64,000 bases of DNA. It comes from Flagellimonas lutaonensis (GTDB taxonomy: Bacteria > Bacteroidota > Bacteroidia > Flavobacteriales > Flavobacteriaceae). Position numbers and translations under genes: made by a program. The stretch is from the NCBI RefSeq assembly GCF_000963865.1, contig NZ_CP011071.1:1430501-1494500 (forward strand), written 5' to 3'. Below are positions 15,530 to 23,886 of the stretch, one piece after another (position 1 is the stretch's first letter; the number at the start of each line of letters is the position of its first letter). The notes under the pieces are model-generated. The model saw only the letters and a list, made by a program, of their open reading frames with translations. It was not told where the DNA came from and made no database searches.

Positions 15530-16080
15530 ATGAAACATGTACTGCCGCTGCTGTTGGCGCTTTTGTTGCTCCAAGGCTGCATCCCTGTCCGTATTGCGCC
15601 AACGATTTCAGACTACAAAATCACCAAGGGCAAACGCTTTAAAAGGGGGCTTCCGAAGAAAACCGTTTTTGTTTTTGAAGACCCAAAACCTGCCGGACAT
15701 TTTTATGATTGCATCAACACCAGGTTTCAATTGGATGATTATTATGTGGATGTGCAGGTTCCTTTTTCGGTTGCCAATAACAACTATTTTTTCTCCTTTA
15801 TGAAGTCGAAATAAAAGACAAGAGTTTGAATTTGTTTCCAGCTTTGTTCAATGCGGTCATGAATGAAGCTTTGGGTAGTGAGGAGGAGGAATACATCAGC
15901 GGACGCGATGTTTTCGAGAATGAGAATTGGTACATTGCCATCGAGGTGTTCAGCTTCTTAGAGAAAGATTGCCTGCATGAAGATTCCCCATCGAGAAAAG
16001 AGGTTTTGGTGTATCTTCGAGACATAAAAAAAGAATATCTGACCACGCATAATTATAATGAGGTCCTATTTAAAGACTAA
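15530..16080 (+). pseudogene. Small lipoprotein gene split by a frameshift
   Basis: Frame 1 (15530-15814, 94 residues) starts with a lipoprotein signal peptide (LLLALLLLQGC, lipobox Cys at 17) and stops soon after NNNYFFSFMKSK. Frame 2 continues from about 15799 as YEVEIKDKSLNLFPALF and runs to 16080 with no strong start of its own (TTG at 15826). Inserting one T near 15797-15800 joins them into a single protein of about 183 residues reading FFSFYEVEIKDKS, which is clearly the natural continuation. Hence a 1-base deletion in a T run, either a real mutation or a sequencing error. Function unknown; it appears to be a flavobacterial hypothetical lipoprotein. The end overlaps the methyltransferase start. 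Confidence 0.75.
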
Positions 16081-16885
16081 AGATTTTTCGGTTACCGGCG
16101 AGTCGTTCGAATTGCTTCACGATGAATCGCTCGATATGTTGGTAACGCATCCACAGCCCCAGAACAGCTCGGCCTACTACAAAAGCGAATCCTATATTTC
16201 CCATTCGGATAGTAGGAATAATCTAATTGAAAAACTGTACCATTGGGTCAAGGGCTACATGCTTCGTAGAAAAATGAAACTACTTGGTCAGTGGTGTGGT
16301 CACGAAAGGTCATTGCTGGATATCGGCGCCGGTTCAGGCGATTTTGTCCTAAGGGCCCAAAAGGAAGGCTGGTCTGCGACCGGGGTAGAACCGAGCGTCT
16401 ACGCCCGAGAACGTGCCCACGAAAAAGGGGTGTCACTCAAGGCCGACCTAAATGCCGTAGCGGATAGAAAATTTCAGACCGTTACGTTATGGCATGTGTT
16501 GGAACATCTTCCTGACCTAGAAAAACAGGCCGCCGTGATTTCAGGGTTGCTGGCGGATGAAGGAACCCTTTTTATAGCAGTGCCCAATTTTAGGTCGTAC
16601 GACGCAAGGCATTATGCAGAATTTTGGGCCGCTTACGATGTGCCACGGCACCTTTGGCATTTTTCGCAGACATCCATGGCAAAACTTTTTGAAGGGCGTG
16701 GGCTAAAAGTGGTCAAGACCCGGCCTATGTTTTTTGATGCATTCTACGTATCAATGCTATCGGAAAAATACAAGAAGAATCCGCTTTGGTGGTTCACCTT
16801 TCCGTGGGTGGGCCTTTGGTCAAATGTTAAAGCGGCCTTTTCCGGCGAGTATTCCTCCCTGATCTACATTCTGAAGCGTAAATAG
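16058..16885 (+). CDS. Class I SAM-dependent methyltransferase (Methyltransf_23 type)
   Basis: 275 residues. Glycine-rich SAM motif LLDIGAGSGDFVLRA at about 88-102, acidic VEPS at 114-117 and a WHVLEHLPDLE segment at about 148-158 are the canonical motifs of this family. The N-terminal part (KSESYISHSDSRNN) resembles enzymes that methylate sugars, quinones or surface-polymer precursors. Start overlaps the end of the frameshifted lipoprotein by 23 bp, suggesting one operon. Substrate cannot be told from sequence. Confidence 0.88.
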   Translation: MRSYLKTKDFSVTGESFELLHDESLDMLVTHPQPQNSSAYYKSESYISHSDSRNNLIEKLYHWVKGYMLRRKMKLLGQWCGHERSLLDIGAGSGDFVLRAQKEGWSATGVEPSVYARERAHEKGVSLKADLNAVADRKFQTVTLWHVLEHLPDLEKQAAVISGLLADEGTLFIAVPNFRSYDARHYAEFWAAYDVPRHLWHFSQTSMAKLFEGRGLKVVKTRPMFFDAFYVSMLSEKYKKNPLWWFTFPWVGLWSNVKAAFSGEYSSLIYILKRK

Positions 16886-17097
16886 GCTATTTAAGGGCCT
16901 GTGGGCGACCTTCTTCACGGGCCTTGGGCAAACCTTTGCCGATAGGAAAACAGCCAGATAGAAACCATTTATAACACCAAAAAACCATAAGTCCTATTGA
17001 TAACAACGATTGTTTTCAATAACCACTCTCTATGGGCGGAATTTTGCCATGTCACGTTATATTTTCTTCCGGATGGATCACATTCAAAAAGCTTTTC

Positions 17098-17105
17098 TAT
17101 TTTTG
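17098..17105 (+). promoter_or_regulatory. -7 promoter element of the OmpH/Skp gene
   Basis: TATTTTTG, matching TAnnTTTG, 20 bp before the ATG at 17126, in a 240-bp intergenic region where I see nothing else of note. Confidence 0.6.
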
Positions 17106-17125
17106 CGCCACTAAAACAATGAACA

Positions 17126-17632
17126 ATGAAAAAATTATTCGTTAGCCTTTTGATTATTTTGGCAGCGGCCTGTCAGCAACAGAAGATAGGATATGTTGAT
17201 ACCGTCGAGCTACTTGACGGCTATCAAGAGAAAATGGATGCCGAAGCGCGTTTCAACACAAAGCGTGACGCGTTCACCAAAAAACGGGATAGTATTTCGC
17301 AGGCTTTTCAATTGGAGTTGCAAGACTTTCAGGCAAAGGCCCAAAAAATGTCGCAGAAAAATGCCCAAGAACAATACGGACTTCTTCAACAGAAGGGGCA
17401 GTTTGTGGGGCAGCAGCTTCAGCAAGAAGAACAGCAATTACAACAAATCGGACAAACCGAAATCGACAGTATTGTCAGCAAGGTGAAAAAAGAGATCAAA
17501 GCCTACGGCAAGACCAATGGGTATGCTTTTATTTTGAGCGGGGGCGAAGGCGGTGCCGTATTATATGGCAATGAGGCCGATGACCTCACAGAAGAAGTTC
17601 TCAAAATTCTTAACGAGAAATACAAAAAATAG
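17126..17632 (+). CDS. OmpH/Skp family periplasmic chaperone (lipoprotein)
   Basis: 168 residues. Signal peptide with a lipobox ending at Cys16 (ILAAAC), so probably membrane-anchored. The Skp fold follows: IGYVDTVELL opening strand, two long Q/K/E-rich helices forming the coiled-coil tentacles (about 35-120), and a closing strand with YAFILSGGEGGAVLYG and DLTEEVLKILNEKYKK. Skp chaperones hold unfolded outer-membrane proteins. Many Bacteroidota have several paralogs; this one is separate from the usual bamA-ompH cluster. Followed by a strong terminator shared with the convergent DoxX gene. Confidence 0.9.
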   Translation: MKKLFVSLLIILAAACQQQKIGYVDTVELLDGYQEKMDAEARFNTKRDAFTKKRDSISQAFQLELQDFQAKAQKMSQKNAQEQYGLLQQKGQFVGQQLQQEEQQLQQIGQTEIDSIVSKVKKEIKAYGKTNGYAFILSGGEGGAVLYGNEADDLTEEVLKILNEKYKK

Positions 17633-17655
17633 AGCTTGCCACAAGTTAGCTCAAC

Positions 17656-17690
17656 AAAGCCCTTTCCATTTGAAAAGGGCTTTTTTTATT
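17656..17690. terminator. Bidirectional Rho-independent terminator
   Basis: AAAGCCCTTT (17656-17665) pairs with AAAGGGCTTT (17674-17683), followed by TTTTTT on the + strand. It lies between the convergent ompH/skp and doxX genes. Confidence 0.85.
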
Positions 17691-18084
17691 GCAATAAGAA
17701 CAACAAGAAAACGGCAGGCACCAAGTAAATGACAATGGTCTTGGCCCCTTCATAATCTTTGGCCACGCGCTGCCCCAACAAGAGCATCAAAAGTGAAACA
17801 CAGGCCACGAGTGCCCCGTAGAAAGCAAGCCCCCCGTTGTCGTGCAACAACAGATGGACCAACCCTGCGACTGATAAGAGTCCGGCCCCCAATTCCATTA
17901 CCGTGATAACGCCCAGCAACAAGGGCACCTGGTTTTTGAACGGCGATTTTGAAAAATGCTCTTTGAGCCATGAGAGGTTTCCGCCCCAATGCCTGGCCTT
18001 GTCGATACCGCTCTGCAAGAAGACGATGATGACATACAAGAGCAAGATGGTCTCAGCAGCATTCTCAGAAAAGTGTAGGTGCAT
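17686..18084 (-). CDS. DoxX family membrane protein
   Basis: 132 residues from the ATG at 18084 (a TTG seven codons upstream is less likely). Four membrane helices (about 8-26, 48-70, 78-98, 110-130) with the DoxX-type SGIDKARHW segment after helix 1. DoxX proteins are small quinone/thiosulfate-linked or redox-stress membrane proteins of poorly defined function. The stop falls inside the shared terminator region with the ompH/skp gene. Confidence 0.82.
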   Translation of the reverse strand: MHLHFSENAAETILLLYVIIVFLQSGIDKARHWGGNLSWLKEHFSKSPFKNQVPLLLGVITVMELGAGLLSVAGLVHLLLHDNGGLAFYGALVACVSLLMLLLGQRVAKDYEGAKTIVIYLVPAVFLLFLLQ

Positions 18085-18180
18085 GATTTTGATTTTTGTT
18101 TGCAAATTTAAAAGCCCTCCAGATTTTGCCCAGCAAGTTAGCTTCCGGGTTATGGCCCCGCCTAAATATATTCCATCATG

Positions 18181-19332
18181 CTAGGCCGCCTTGGCATGCA
18201 GCAGACGGGTCAGTTTTATCGATAGATCGGTAAAGATGAGCTTTGAATTTCCGTTTCTCTCGACATGGTAGAGCGCATCTTCCAGTTCAGCCACTATTTC
18301 AACAATATTGTTCTCGTGCACGAAAGGGGCAAACTTCTTCAATTGAAAGCCATCCATATGAATCTTCAAGAAAACCAGTTCCTCGGCACCGTAGTTGAGC
18401 ATTAGGGCCTGTTCCATGGCGACCAGACAGTACTTTAAAAATTTCTTTTGAACCTCGCGCCCCGTTTTGGCGACTTCTTCGCTCCACATGATAAGTTCAT
18501 GAATGGCGGCCTTGTTGCCCTTGGCCTTGAACGCGCTGCGAACCCATTGTACGAACCATTTTTCGAACACTAGATCTTCAGAATCTTTGTTCATCAGGTC
18601 CAGGGCCTTGTTAAAGTTGCCCTGTGCCTCATGGGCAATGGTATGGGCCTCTTTGGCGCCAATTCCCCTATCGATAAGGGCCTGTGCGATTACCTCTGCC
18701 GATAAGGGCGGAAAATGCAACAATTGGCACCGCGAGCGAATGGTGTTGATGATCTGCTCTTCGTTTTCGGCAATAAGCAAGAGCACTGTTTTGTCTGGGG
18801 GCTCCTCGATGAGTTTTAAGAGCTTGTTGGCGGCAGAGGCATTCATTTTCTCGGCCATCCACATGATAAGCACTTTGTATCCGCCCTCATATGATTTCAA
18901 TGAGAGCTTTTTGACAATGTCATTGGCCTCATCGACCCCGATCTGTCCCTGTTTTTTTTCAATGCCCACATGACGGTACCAGTCAAATAGGTTGCCGTAG
19001 GGCTGTTCTTTCAGAAAAGTGCGCCATTCACGCAAGAACAAATCACTGACGGCATGTGATTTCACTTTATCAGAGTTGGCCACGGGAAAGGCAAAATGCA
19101 GGTCAGGATGTGTGAACGACTCGCATTTCGCATTGCAGGTCGCATCACCGGTACAATTTTCACCACCTCTATTGCGGCATAAGAGATATTGGGCATAGCA
19201 GAGCGCCATGGGCAGGGTGCCACAGCCCTCGGGCCCCACGAACAATTGCGCATGGGCAATTCGGCCCGCTTCAACGGTGGTGACCAAGTGTTTCTTGATA
19301 TGGTCCAAGCCTAAAACCTCAGAAAACCGCAT
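18181..19332 (-). CDS. holB: DNA polymerase III subunit delta' (clamp loader)
   Basis: 383 residues from the ATG at 19332; the longer open frame to 19389 includes the promoter and is rejected. AAA+ fold: the [15 protein letters not shown] opening, a degenerate Walker A ([10 protein letters not shown], lacking the P-loop Lys, as expected for delta'), a four-Cys zinc module (C-x7-C-x5-C-x3-C at about 52-70), the sensor region IIWM-like strand and [11 protein letters not shown], then TIRSRCQ. Delta' is the rigid stator of the clamp loader that opens the beta clamp. Divergent from pgk with both promoters in between. Confidence 0.93.
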   Translation of the reverse strand: MRFSEVLGLDHIKKHLVTTVEAGRIAHAQLFVGPEGCGTLPMALCYAQYLLCRNRGGENCTGDATCNAKCESFTHPDLHFAFPVANSDKVKSHAVSDLFLREWRTFLKEQPYGNLFDWYRHVGIEKKQGQIGVDEANDIVKKLSLKSYEGGYKVLIMWMAEKMNASAANKLLKLIEEPPDKTVLLLIAENEEQIINTIRSRCQLLHFPPLSAEVIAQALIDRGIGAKEAHTIAHEAQGNFNKALDLMNKDSEDLVFEKWFVQWVRSAFKAKGNKAAIHELIMWSEEVAKTGREVQKKFLKYCLVAMEQALMLNYGAEELVFLKIHMDGFQLKKFAPFVHENNIVEIVAELEDALYHVERNGNSKLIFTDLSIKLTRLLHAKAA

Positions 19333-19336
19333 GTGC

Positions 19337-19344
19337 CAAAGATA
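19337..19344 (-). promoter_or_regulatory. -7 promoter element of holB, nearly leaderless
   Basis: Minus-strand TATCTTTG with only four bases between it and the holB ATG at 19332; transcription should begin at or next to the start codon. Confidence 0.6.
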
Positions 19345-19435
19345 CGTTTTTTGTGTACTCGGCAAATTAACACAGCTTTTGGCAAACAATCCGTAAAACT
19401 GCCGGCACGACCTTGTCTTGACCCTTTGAAATCTT

Positions 19436-19443
19436 TACATTTG
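19436..19443 (+). promoter_or_regulatory. -7 promoter element of pgk
   Basis: TACATTTG, 21 bp before the ATG at 19465, with a TTG at 19413-19415 at the right distance for the -33 box. Confidence 0.65.
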
Positions 19444-19464
19444 GCGTGCATTAAACCGATAGCC

Positions 19465-20655
19465 ATGAAGACCTTGGACGATTTTAATTTCGAAGATAAA
19501 AAGGCATTGATCCGTGTCGATTTCAATGTACCGTTGGATGCCGACTTCAACGTTACCGATACCAGTCGCATCGAAGCGGCAAAACCAACCATTTTAAAGG
19601 TTTTGGAAGACGGCGGCAGTGCTGTTCTGATGAGCCACTTGGGCAGGCCCAAGGGAAAGGTGAACCCCGACATGTCGCTGGGCCATATCTGCGAAAAGGT
19701 TTCCGAGATCATCGGGGTAGAAGTGAAGTTTGTAGAAGACTGTGTGGGTAAAAAGGTCGAAGAGGCCGTTGGCAATCTTGAAGTGGGCGAGGTGCTGTTG
19801 CTCGAAAACCTTCGGTTTCATGCCGAAGAGGAGAGCGGCGACAAGGCTTTTGCCGAGCAATTGGCCAAAAATGGGGATATTTATGTAAACGATGCCTTTG
19901 GCACGGCCCACCGGGCGCATGCCTCCACTACCATTGTGGCCCAGTTTTTTCCCGATAGAAAGTGCTTTGGCTATCTGTTGGCCAAAGAGATCAAGGCCAT
20001 TGAAAAGGTAATGCGAACCGGGGAGAAACCGATTACGGCCATTTTGGGCGGGGCCAAGGTCTCATCGAAGATTACCATTATTGAGAATATTCTTGATAAG
20101 GTGGACAACCTCATTATCGGCGGTGGAATGACCTATACCTTTGTCAAGGCAAAAGGAGGCCAAGTGGGCGACTCGATCTGTGAGGACGACAAGACGGATC
20201 TGGCCCTTGACATTTTACGCAAAGCCGAAGAAAAAGGGGTTGCCGTGCACCTACCGGTCGATGTGGTGGCTGCCGATGCGTTTGACAACGATGCCAACAC
20301 CAAAATAGTGGATGTGGATAAGATTCCCGATGGATGGCAAGGCCTTGACGCTGGTCCCCAGACCTTGGAGAACTTCCGAAAGGTGATTGTGCAATCAAAG
20401 ACTATCTTGTGGAACGGCCCGGTAGGGGTCTTTGAAATGGAACGTTTCGCCCAAGGCACCATAGCTGTGGGCAACTTTGTTGGCCAGGCCACCCAAAACG
20501 GTGCTTTTTCACTGGTTGGCGGCGGCGATTCTGTGGCCGCCGTAAAGCAATTTGGCTTCGAAGATAAGGTGAGCTATGTTTCCACCGGAGGCGGGGCCAT
20601 GCTCGAGAGCCTTGAGGGGCGAACATTGCCCGGTATCGCTGCAATAATGGGTTAA
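19465..20655 (+). CDS. pgk: Phosphoglycerate kinase
   Basis: 396 residues, the standard length. Catalyses 1,3-bisphosphoglycerate + ADP to 3-phosphoglycerate + ATP in glycolysis/gluconeogenesis. N-domain signature [12 protein letters not shown] (about 14-25) and the substrate Arg/His region SHLGRPKG (about 57-64); C-domain nucleotide site [11 protein letters not shown] (about 193-203), [13 protein letters not shown], and the closing [10 protein letters not shown], then [15 protein letters not shown]. The open frame extends 44 codons upstream, but that part contains the promoter. In many flavobacteria pgk is followed by the LysM transglycosylase gene, as here. Confidence 0.98.
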   Translation: MKTLDDFNFEDKKALIRVDFNVPLDADFNVTDTSRIEAAKPTILKVLEDGGSAVLMSHLGRPKGKVNPDMSLGHICEKVSEIIGVEVKFVEDCVGKKVEEAVGNLEVGEVLLLENLRFHAEEESGDKAFAEQLAKNGDIYVNDAFGTAHRAHASTTIVAQFFPDRKCFGYLLAKEIKAIEKVMRTGEKPITAILGGAKVSSKITIIENILDKVDNLIIGGGMTYTFVKAKGGQVGDSICEDDKTDLALDILRKAEEKGVAVHLPVDVVAADAFDNDANTKIVDVDKIPDGWQGLDAGPQTLENFRKVIVQSKTILWNGPVGVFEMERFAQGTIAVGNFVGQATQNGAFSLVGGGDSVAAVKQFGFEDKVSYVSTGGGAMLESLEGRTLPGIAAIMG

Positions 20656-20775
20656 ATTGATCGTTATAAAAGCACGGGGGTCATTTGCCATGAAAGAAAG
20701 GGTTTTTGACCCCTAAATTTTTGTTTTTCAGAAAAAAAGACCAATTTAGTCTGTCCCATTTCAAACAAAGGCCCA

Positions 20776-22398
20776 ATGAACCAATTGACCAACATCTTCT
20801 TGTTTGTTTTCTGTTTGGCAGTGGCCAATTTCTACGGGCAAGAACAGGAACGATCACCTGTTGAAGCATCAGAAGAAAAAATGTCCGTGACCGATACAGG
20901 ACCCAGCACTGAAAAGGTGCCTGCACTTGATGTCAGAAAGTTGGATGGGCAACTGGTCGAGATCAAAGAAACCAAAGCGGGCACCATCGAATTGGCCGAT
21001 CTTGAGGAAGCATATCGGTACGATAGTCTTTGGCTTCATGAACTTCATAAGAACGCCGCTCTGTTTACCGAAATGTACGATGAAGTGGTGAACCTGCCCA
21101 CTGAAGACACCGAAAAATCTGCCCTGGACTTACCCACAGATACCCTAAAGGCCCGATTGCAGCGCCTAAATGAGAAAACACCATTTAACATTGCGTACAA
21201 CCCTTCATTGGAAAGTGTCATAAAATCGTTCTTGACCAGAAAACGCGGCCTGATGGAGCGCATGTTGACGGCCAGCCAGTTCTACTTTCCACTGTTCGAG
21301 CAAGAATTGGACAACCATGGGGTTCCTTTGGAAATAAAATACCTCTCCATCGTTGAATCGGCGCTGAACCCAAGGGCCAAGTCGCGGGTAGGGGCCACCG
21401 GTCTTTGGCAGTTTATGTACGGCACCGGAAAAATGTACGGATTGGATGTGAGCAGTTATGTCGATGAGCGAAGCGACCCGATCGCGTCCACGACCGCTGC
21501 CTGTAAATATCTGGCCAAACTATATGATATTTTCGAAGATTGGGACCTTGCCCTGGCGGCCTACAATTCTGGTCCGGGCAACGTGAACAAGGCCATAAGA
21601 CGCTCTGGCGGATACCGAAACTACTGGAATATAAGACCCTTTTTGCCGCGCGAAACGGCTGGATATGTACCCGCATTTTTGGCCACCATGTACATTTTTG
21701 AATATGCCGAAGAGCATGGTCTGAAGCGTGTGAATGTCGAGCGGCCTTATTTTGAGACCGATACCGTGCATGTCAAGAACCTGATTACTTTCGAGCAAAT
21801 TTCAAAGGTGGTTGACATCGATATGGAAGAGTTGGAAATGCTCAATCCGGCGTATAAGCTGAAAATCATTCCCAAGATCGAAGGGAAGACCTATGCCTTA
21901 CGATTGCCAAAGTCGAAGATTGGCAAGTTTGTGAACAACGAAGCGGCCATCTATGCCTATGCAAAAAAGCAGCTCGACTCCCTAGAAAAGCCCCTCCCCC
22001 AATTGGTGCAGGCAAACAGCAAAATTCGTTACAGGGTGAGAAGCGGTGATTATCTTGGCAAGATTGCACAGCGCTATGGAGTGGGCATCAGCCAAATCAA
22101 GCGGTGGAACGGGTTGCGAAGCAACAATCTCCGCGTTGGTCAGCGGTTGACGATTTACCCACGAAAACCTGTAGTTGCACAGTCGCCAAAGGTTCAAAAG
22201 AGGACGAGCAAAACAGGGGCCTCGGCCGCGGTTGCCAGCAACGCCAAGGTACATACCGTGCAAGAGGGCGATTCGCTTTGGACCATTTCAAGAAAATATC
22301 CTGGAGTTTCCATCGAAAATTTACGAGAATGGAACGGTATTAGTGGTAACAACCTAAAACCGGGCACAAAGTTGAAATTGTGCGATTGTTCTTCGTAA
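20776..22398 (+). CDS. Membrane-bound-type lytic transglycosylase (MltD-like) with SLT and two LysM domains
   Basis: 540 residues. Signal peptide 1-22. SLT (goose-lysozyme-like) domain about 165-310 with catalytic Glu194 in LSIVESALNP, then GATGLWQFM and ALAAYNSGPGNVNKAI. C-terminal LysM repeats at about 427-472 (YRVRSGDYLGKIAQRYGV) and about 493-537 (HTVQEGDSLWTISRKY). The enzyme cleaves peptidoglycan to 1,6-anhydro-muropeptides during wall turnover; the LysM domains bind glycan. DUF4837 follows with a 10-bp gap, so the two form an operon. Confidence 0.95.
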   Translation: MNQLTNIFLFVFCLAVANFYGQEQERSPVEASEEKMSVTDTGPSTEKVPALDVRKLDGQLVEIKETKAGTIELADLEEAYRYDSLWLHELHKNAALFTEMYDEVVNLPTEDTEKSALDLPTDTLKARLQRLNEKTPFNIAYNPSLESVIKSFLTRKRGLMERMLTASQFYFPLFEQELDNHGVPLEIKYLSIVESALNPRAKSRVGATGLWQFMYGTGKMYGLDVSSYVDERSDPIASTTAACKYLAKLYDIFEDWDLALAAYNSGPGNVNKAIRRSGGYRNYWNIRPFLPRETAGYVPAFLATMYIFEYAEEHGLKRVNVERPYFETDTVHVKNLITFEQISKVVDIDMEELEMLNPAYKLKIIPKIEGKTYALRLPKSKIGKFVNNEAAIYAYAKKQLDSLEKPLPQLVQANSKIRYRVRSGDYLGKIAQRYGVGISQIKRWNGLRSNNLRVGQRLTIYPRKPVVAQSPKVQKRTSKTGASAAVASNAKVHTVQEGDSLWTISRKYPGVSIENLREWNGISGNNLKPGTKLKLCDCSS

Positions 22399-22408
22399 AT
22401 TGGACACT

Positions 22409-23389
22409 ATGAAATATTTGGGGACACTACTCTTGACCGGCCTATTGCTGGCCTTCGTTTCTTGTAACGACTTTTCAAAACAGAAAAAATTCTTACCTCC
22501 TTCCACAGGGAGCGTCAATTCACTTATGGTGGTGATGAACACCGATCTTTGGCAAGGCCCGGTGGGCGATACCATTCGCGAACGTTTTGCCGCCAATGTG
22601 GTGGGCCTGCCTTGGGAAGAGCCACTGTTTTCCATAACCCAGCTTCCACCAAGGGTGTTTCGCGGTACGGCCCTTGAGTCGAGGTCGATACTCTACGTAT
22701 TGCGAGACACTACCTCGGCAGCCTATGTAAGCAAAGACGTCTATGCCAAGCCACAACGGGTAACAGTGGTCAAGGGGCGCAACGAGCAAGAGCTTATATC
22801 AAATATCCAGCGTATTTCAGACGAAGCGATTGCGGCCTACAAAAACGTGGAGATCAGTGAGGCCCAGAAGCGCTTTGCCCGTTCACTGAACAAAGAAAAG
22901 GCTCTGGAAGAGCGCTTTGGCATCAAATTGACCATACCCTCGGTGTACCGCGTAGGAAAAGAGGAGGATAATTTCGTTTGGATCGATAGGCCCGTTCAAA
23001 AGGGAACCATGAACATTATCGTTTACGAAATGCCCATGAACAGCCTTACCAATGATTCGACATTTGTAAAGGACATTGTGAAAATGCGCGATTCCATAGG
23101 CAAAAAATACATTCCCGGGCCCAACGAGGGAACTTATATGATTACCGAGAAGTACTTTGCCCCCTATGTATTTCCGGCAGAGATAGCAGGCAAAAAGGCG
23201 GTAGAGGTACGCGGTATATGGGAGATACACGGCTACCCCATGGCGGGTCCGTTCCTTACCTATATCATCAATGACAAAGAAAATGACCGAAGGTTGGTGA
23301 TAGAAGGCTTCACTTTTGCCCCTGCTACCGAAAAAAGGGACTATATGTTCGAGTTGGAGGCCATTATAAGGACCTTGGAGATCTTGTAA
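22409..23389 (+). CDS. DUF4837 family lipoprotein
   Basis: 326 residues from the ATG at 22409 (the open frame starts three codons earlier at a TTG). Lipoprotein signal peptide with lipobox Cys at 19 (LLAFVSC). The body has the family's SVNSLMVVMNTDLWQGPVGD opening and a repeated half (about 25-165 and 190-326) including VWIDRPVQKGTMNIIVYEMP and a conserved RGIWEIHGYPMAGPFL segment. Conserved in Flavobacteriia next to the LysM transglycosylase; function unknown, presumably envelope-related. Ends in a strong hairpin terminator. Confidence 0.88.
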   Translation: MKYLGTLLLTGLLLAFVSCNDFSKQKKFLPPSTGSVNSLMVVMNTDLWQGPVGDTIRERFAANVVGLPWEEPLFSITQLPPRVFRGTALESRSILYVLRDTTSAAYVSKDVYAKPQRVTVVKGRNEQELISNIQRISDEAIAAYKNVEISEAQKRFARSLNKEKALEERFGIKLTIPSVYRVGKEEDNFVWIDRPVQKGTMNIIVYEMPMNSLTNDSTFVKDIVKMRDSIGKKYIPGPNEGTYMITEKYFAPYVFPAEIAGKKAVEVRGIWEIHGYPMAGPFLTYIINDKENDRRLVIEGFTFAPATEKRDYMFELEAIIRTLEIL

Positions 23390-23393
23390 TAAA

Positions 23394-23416
23394 AAATGGG
23401 GGCATAGCCCCCATTT
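23394..23416. terminator. Bidirectional terminator between DUF4837 and DUF6747 genes
   Basis: AAATGGGGGC (23394-23403), ATA loop, GCCCCCATTT (23407-23416): perfect 10-bp stem, T-rich on the + strand beyond and preceded by A6, so it can also serve the minus-strand gene. Confidence 0.9.
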
Positions 23417-23439
23417 GTACTTTTTTGTCCGATGGTTTC

Positions 23440-23610
23440 TTAATCAAAGGCAAACCCTGTGGAAACTCTAAAAATAAACGCATAGAGTACCACAAAGAAC
23501 ATGATGAAGCAAAACCACGAGAAGATTTTAAAATACTTTTCAATCAATATATGACCCAGATTTTTAAAAGCTTCTAAATAAATTTCCTTAACAAGTAATA
23601 ATTTCTTCAT
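23440..23610 (-). CDS. DUF6747 family small membrane protein
   Basis: 56 residues from the ATG at 23610 (MKKLLLVKEIYLEAFKN start), or 64 from an upstream ATG at 23634. One long membrane helix (about 29-48, FSWFCFIMFFVVLYAFIFRV) and a TGFAFD tail. The length, the LLLVKE...EKYFKIFSWF pattern and the tail are characteristic of this flavobacterial family, of unknown function. It stands alone between two terminators. Confidence 0.8.
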   Translation of the reverse strand: MKKLLLVKEIYLEAFKNLGHILIEKYFKIFSWFCFIMFFVVLYAFIFRVSTGFAFD

Positions 23611-23834
23611 AGAAACATCTTTCACATTGAACATATTGGCAAGGTAAAATGCATGCTAGGATTTGTAAAAAAAAGGCGATAAAATGCCATGTAAAACGTA
23701 TAAGTGGAAAGTGAGATGTTGTTGGATGGACGAAGGGCAAAAAATGATCGCTGAACAACCGGGAAACCTTTTCAATGGTCTTGGGAAGAACTGCCAGCTA
23801 CCATCGATGAAATGCATTCGAAATCTACGGCAAA

Positions 23835-23861
23835 AGAAAACCCTCTTCAACGAGAGGGCTT
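23835..23861 (-). terminator. Terminator of the OmpA-family gene
   Basis: Minus strand: CCCTCT-cgttga-AGAGGG followed by TTTTCTTTT, 26 bp past the stop of the OmpA gene. Confidence 0.75.
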
Positions 23862-23886
23862 TCAATAGGGGTCAGTTGGTTTGGCA

